Shown piece after piece: positions 7,792 to 8,363 of a stretch of 8,363 nucleotides of DNA. The notes beneath the pieces were generated by a model, which saw nothing but the letters and a program-made list of their open reading frames with translations, ran no database searches and had not been told where the DNA came from. Position numbers and translations under genes: made by a program. Every line of letters begins with the position of its first letter. The stretch's first letter is position 1. The DNA comes from Archangium sp. Its GTDB lineage: Bacteria; Myxococcota; Myxococcia; Myxococcales; Myxococcaceae. Where the stretch lies: contig JAEUJT010000275.1 of NCBI GenBank assembly GCA_016793525.1, positions 1 through 8,363 of the forward strand, given 5' to 3'.

Positions 7792-8363
7792 ATGACCCGA
7801 CGCATCGTCATCGCGGTGGTGGCCTGCTTGGCCGCCTCTCCGGCTTTTGCCATTCGGCCCTATGCCAGCGGGGCGGTCGCCAGCGAGCACCACCTGGCCT
7901 CCGAAGCCGGCGTGGAGATGTTGAAGGCGGGCGGCAACGCCATTGATGCGGCGGTGTCGGCGGCCTTCATGTTGGCGGTGGTCGCGCCCTACCACTCGGG
8001 CCTGGGCGGCGGCGGCTTCGCGCTGGTGCACATGGAGGGCACGGCGACCCCTCGGGCGTTGGATTTTCGCGAGGTGGCTCCGGCGGCGGCGAGCCGCGAC
8101 ATGTACCTGCGCGACGGGGGCGTGGTGCCGCGGGCCTCCATCGATGGCGCGCTGGCGGTGGCGGTGCCGGCGGCGGTGCAGGGGTACTTGGCGCTCCACC
8201 AGGCGCATGGCGTGCTGCCCCGAATGAAGGTGCTGGCGCCGGCCATTCGCGTGGCGAAGCAGGGCTTCGTGGTGACGCCGTGGTACCGGAATTTCGCCAC
8301 CATGCGCGAGTCATGCCTGCGCAGCGATGGCGAGGCTTCGCGGCTCTTCCTCCGCCCGGGAGA
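7792..8363 (+). CDS. ggt: Gamma-glutamyltranspeptidase, N-terminal part (runs off the window)
   Basis: The first 190 residues of an exported gamma-glutamyltransferase, which cleaves glutathione and other gamma-glutamyl compounds in the periplasm or outside the cell. A clear signal peptide is present (MTRR, then hydrophobic residues 5-19, cleavage after SPAFA at residue 20). The mature part starts with family hallmarks: ASEHHLASEAGVEMLKAGGN (30-49), AIDAAVSAAF (50-59), GLGGGGFALVH (70-80) and LDFREVAP (90-97), in which Arg93 corresponds to the arginine that binds the gamma-glutamyl carboxylate. VPAAVQGYLALH (125-136) and PAIRVAKQGFVV (150-161) continue the large-subunit pattern. The self-cleavage site with its catalytic Thr lies beyond the window, so activity cannot be judged. 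ATG 7792 is chosen because of the GGAGG upstream; GTG 7789 is directly before it in frame. It diverges from the PilZ gene. Confidence 0.93.
   Translation, partial: MTRRIVIAVVACLAASPAFAIRPYASGAVASEHHLASEAGVEMLKAGGNAIDAAVSAAFMLAVVAPYHSGLGGGGFALVHMEGTATPRALDFREVAPAAASRDMYLRDGGVVPRASIDGALAVAVPAAVQGYLALHQAHGVLPRMKVLAPAIRVAKQGFVVTPWYRNFATMRESCLRSDGEASRLFLRPG

Overview
The window looks like a chromosomal stretch of a high-GC, Gram-negative bacterium, most probably a myxobacterium (Myxococcota). The grounds are the strong G/C bias at third codon positions, an outer-membrane beta-barrel-like protein, exported enzymes, and a PilZ domain of the type common in Myxococcus relatives. The species cannot be named from the sequence. 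I see no transposons, tRNA or rRNA genes, CRISPR arrays or phage genes.

Left part (1-3108). The 3' end of a probable beta-barrel protein gene (1-355, +) is closed by a strong intrinsic terminator (380-425). The terminator also encodes the last residues of a convergent small DUF1232 membrane protein (396-593, -). Next, on the + strand, comes a PPK2-type polyphosphate kinase gene (662-1441), interrupted by a single in-frame amber codon at 1082-1084 but otherwise intact. Its natural stop overlaps the GTG start of an exported two-domain protein: an N-terminal CBM9-like domain followed by a GH5-like glycosidase (1438-3108).

Middle part (3095-7602, - strand). This is a compact, apparently co-transcribed cluster. 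In transcription order it holds a PilZ-domain protein (7261-7602), a 50-codon small ORF sharing an ATGA overlap with it (7112-7264), glmU (5670-7079), glmS (3796-5631), and a 234-residue protein sharing a GTGA overlap with glmS (3095-3799). I read that last protein as a degenerate GGDEF domain. GlmS makes glucosamine-6-phosphate from fructose-6-phosphate and glutamine. GlmU makes UDP-GlcNAc from glucosamine-1-phosphate. Together they supply peptidoglycan, LPS and exopolysaccharide synthesis; GlmM, which links them, is not in the window. Two cyclic-di-GMP-type modules, both lacking canonical residues, thus bracket a UDP-GlcNAc operon. This is the most interesting arrangement here.

Right part (7603-8363). 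A divergent intergenic region with several inverted repeats separates the PilZ gene from the 5' part of an exported gamma-glutamyltranspeptidase gene (7792 to beyond the end, +).

The two best leads are the PilZ/glmUS/pseudo-GGDEF cluster and the clean amber interruption of PPK2.
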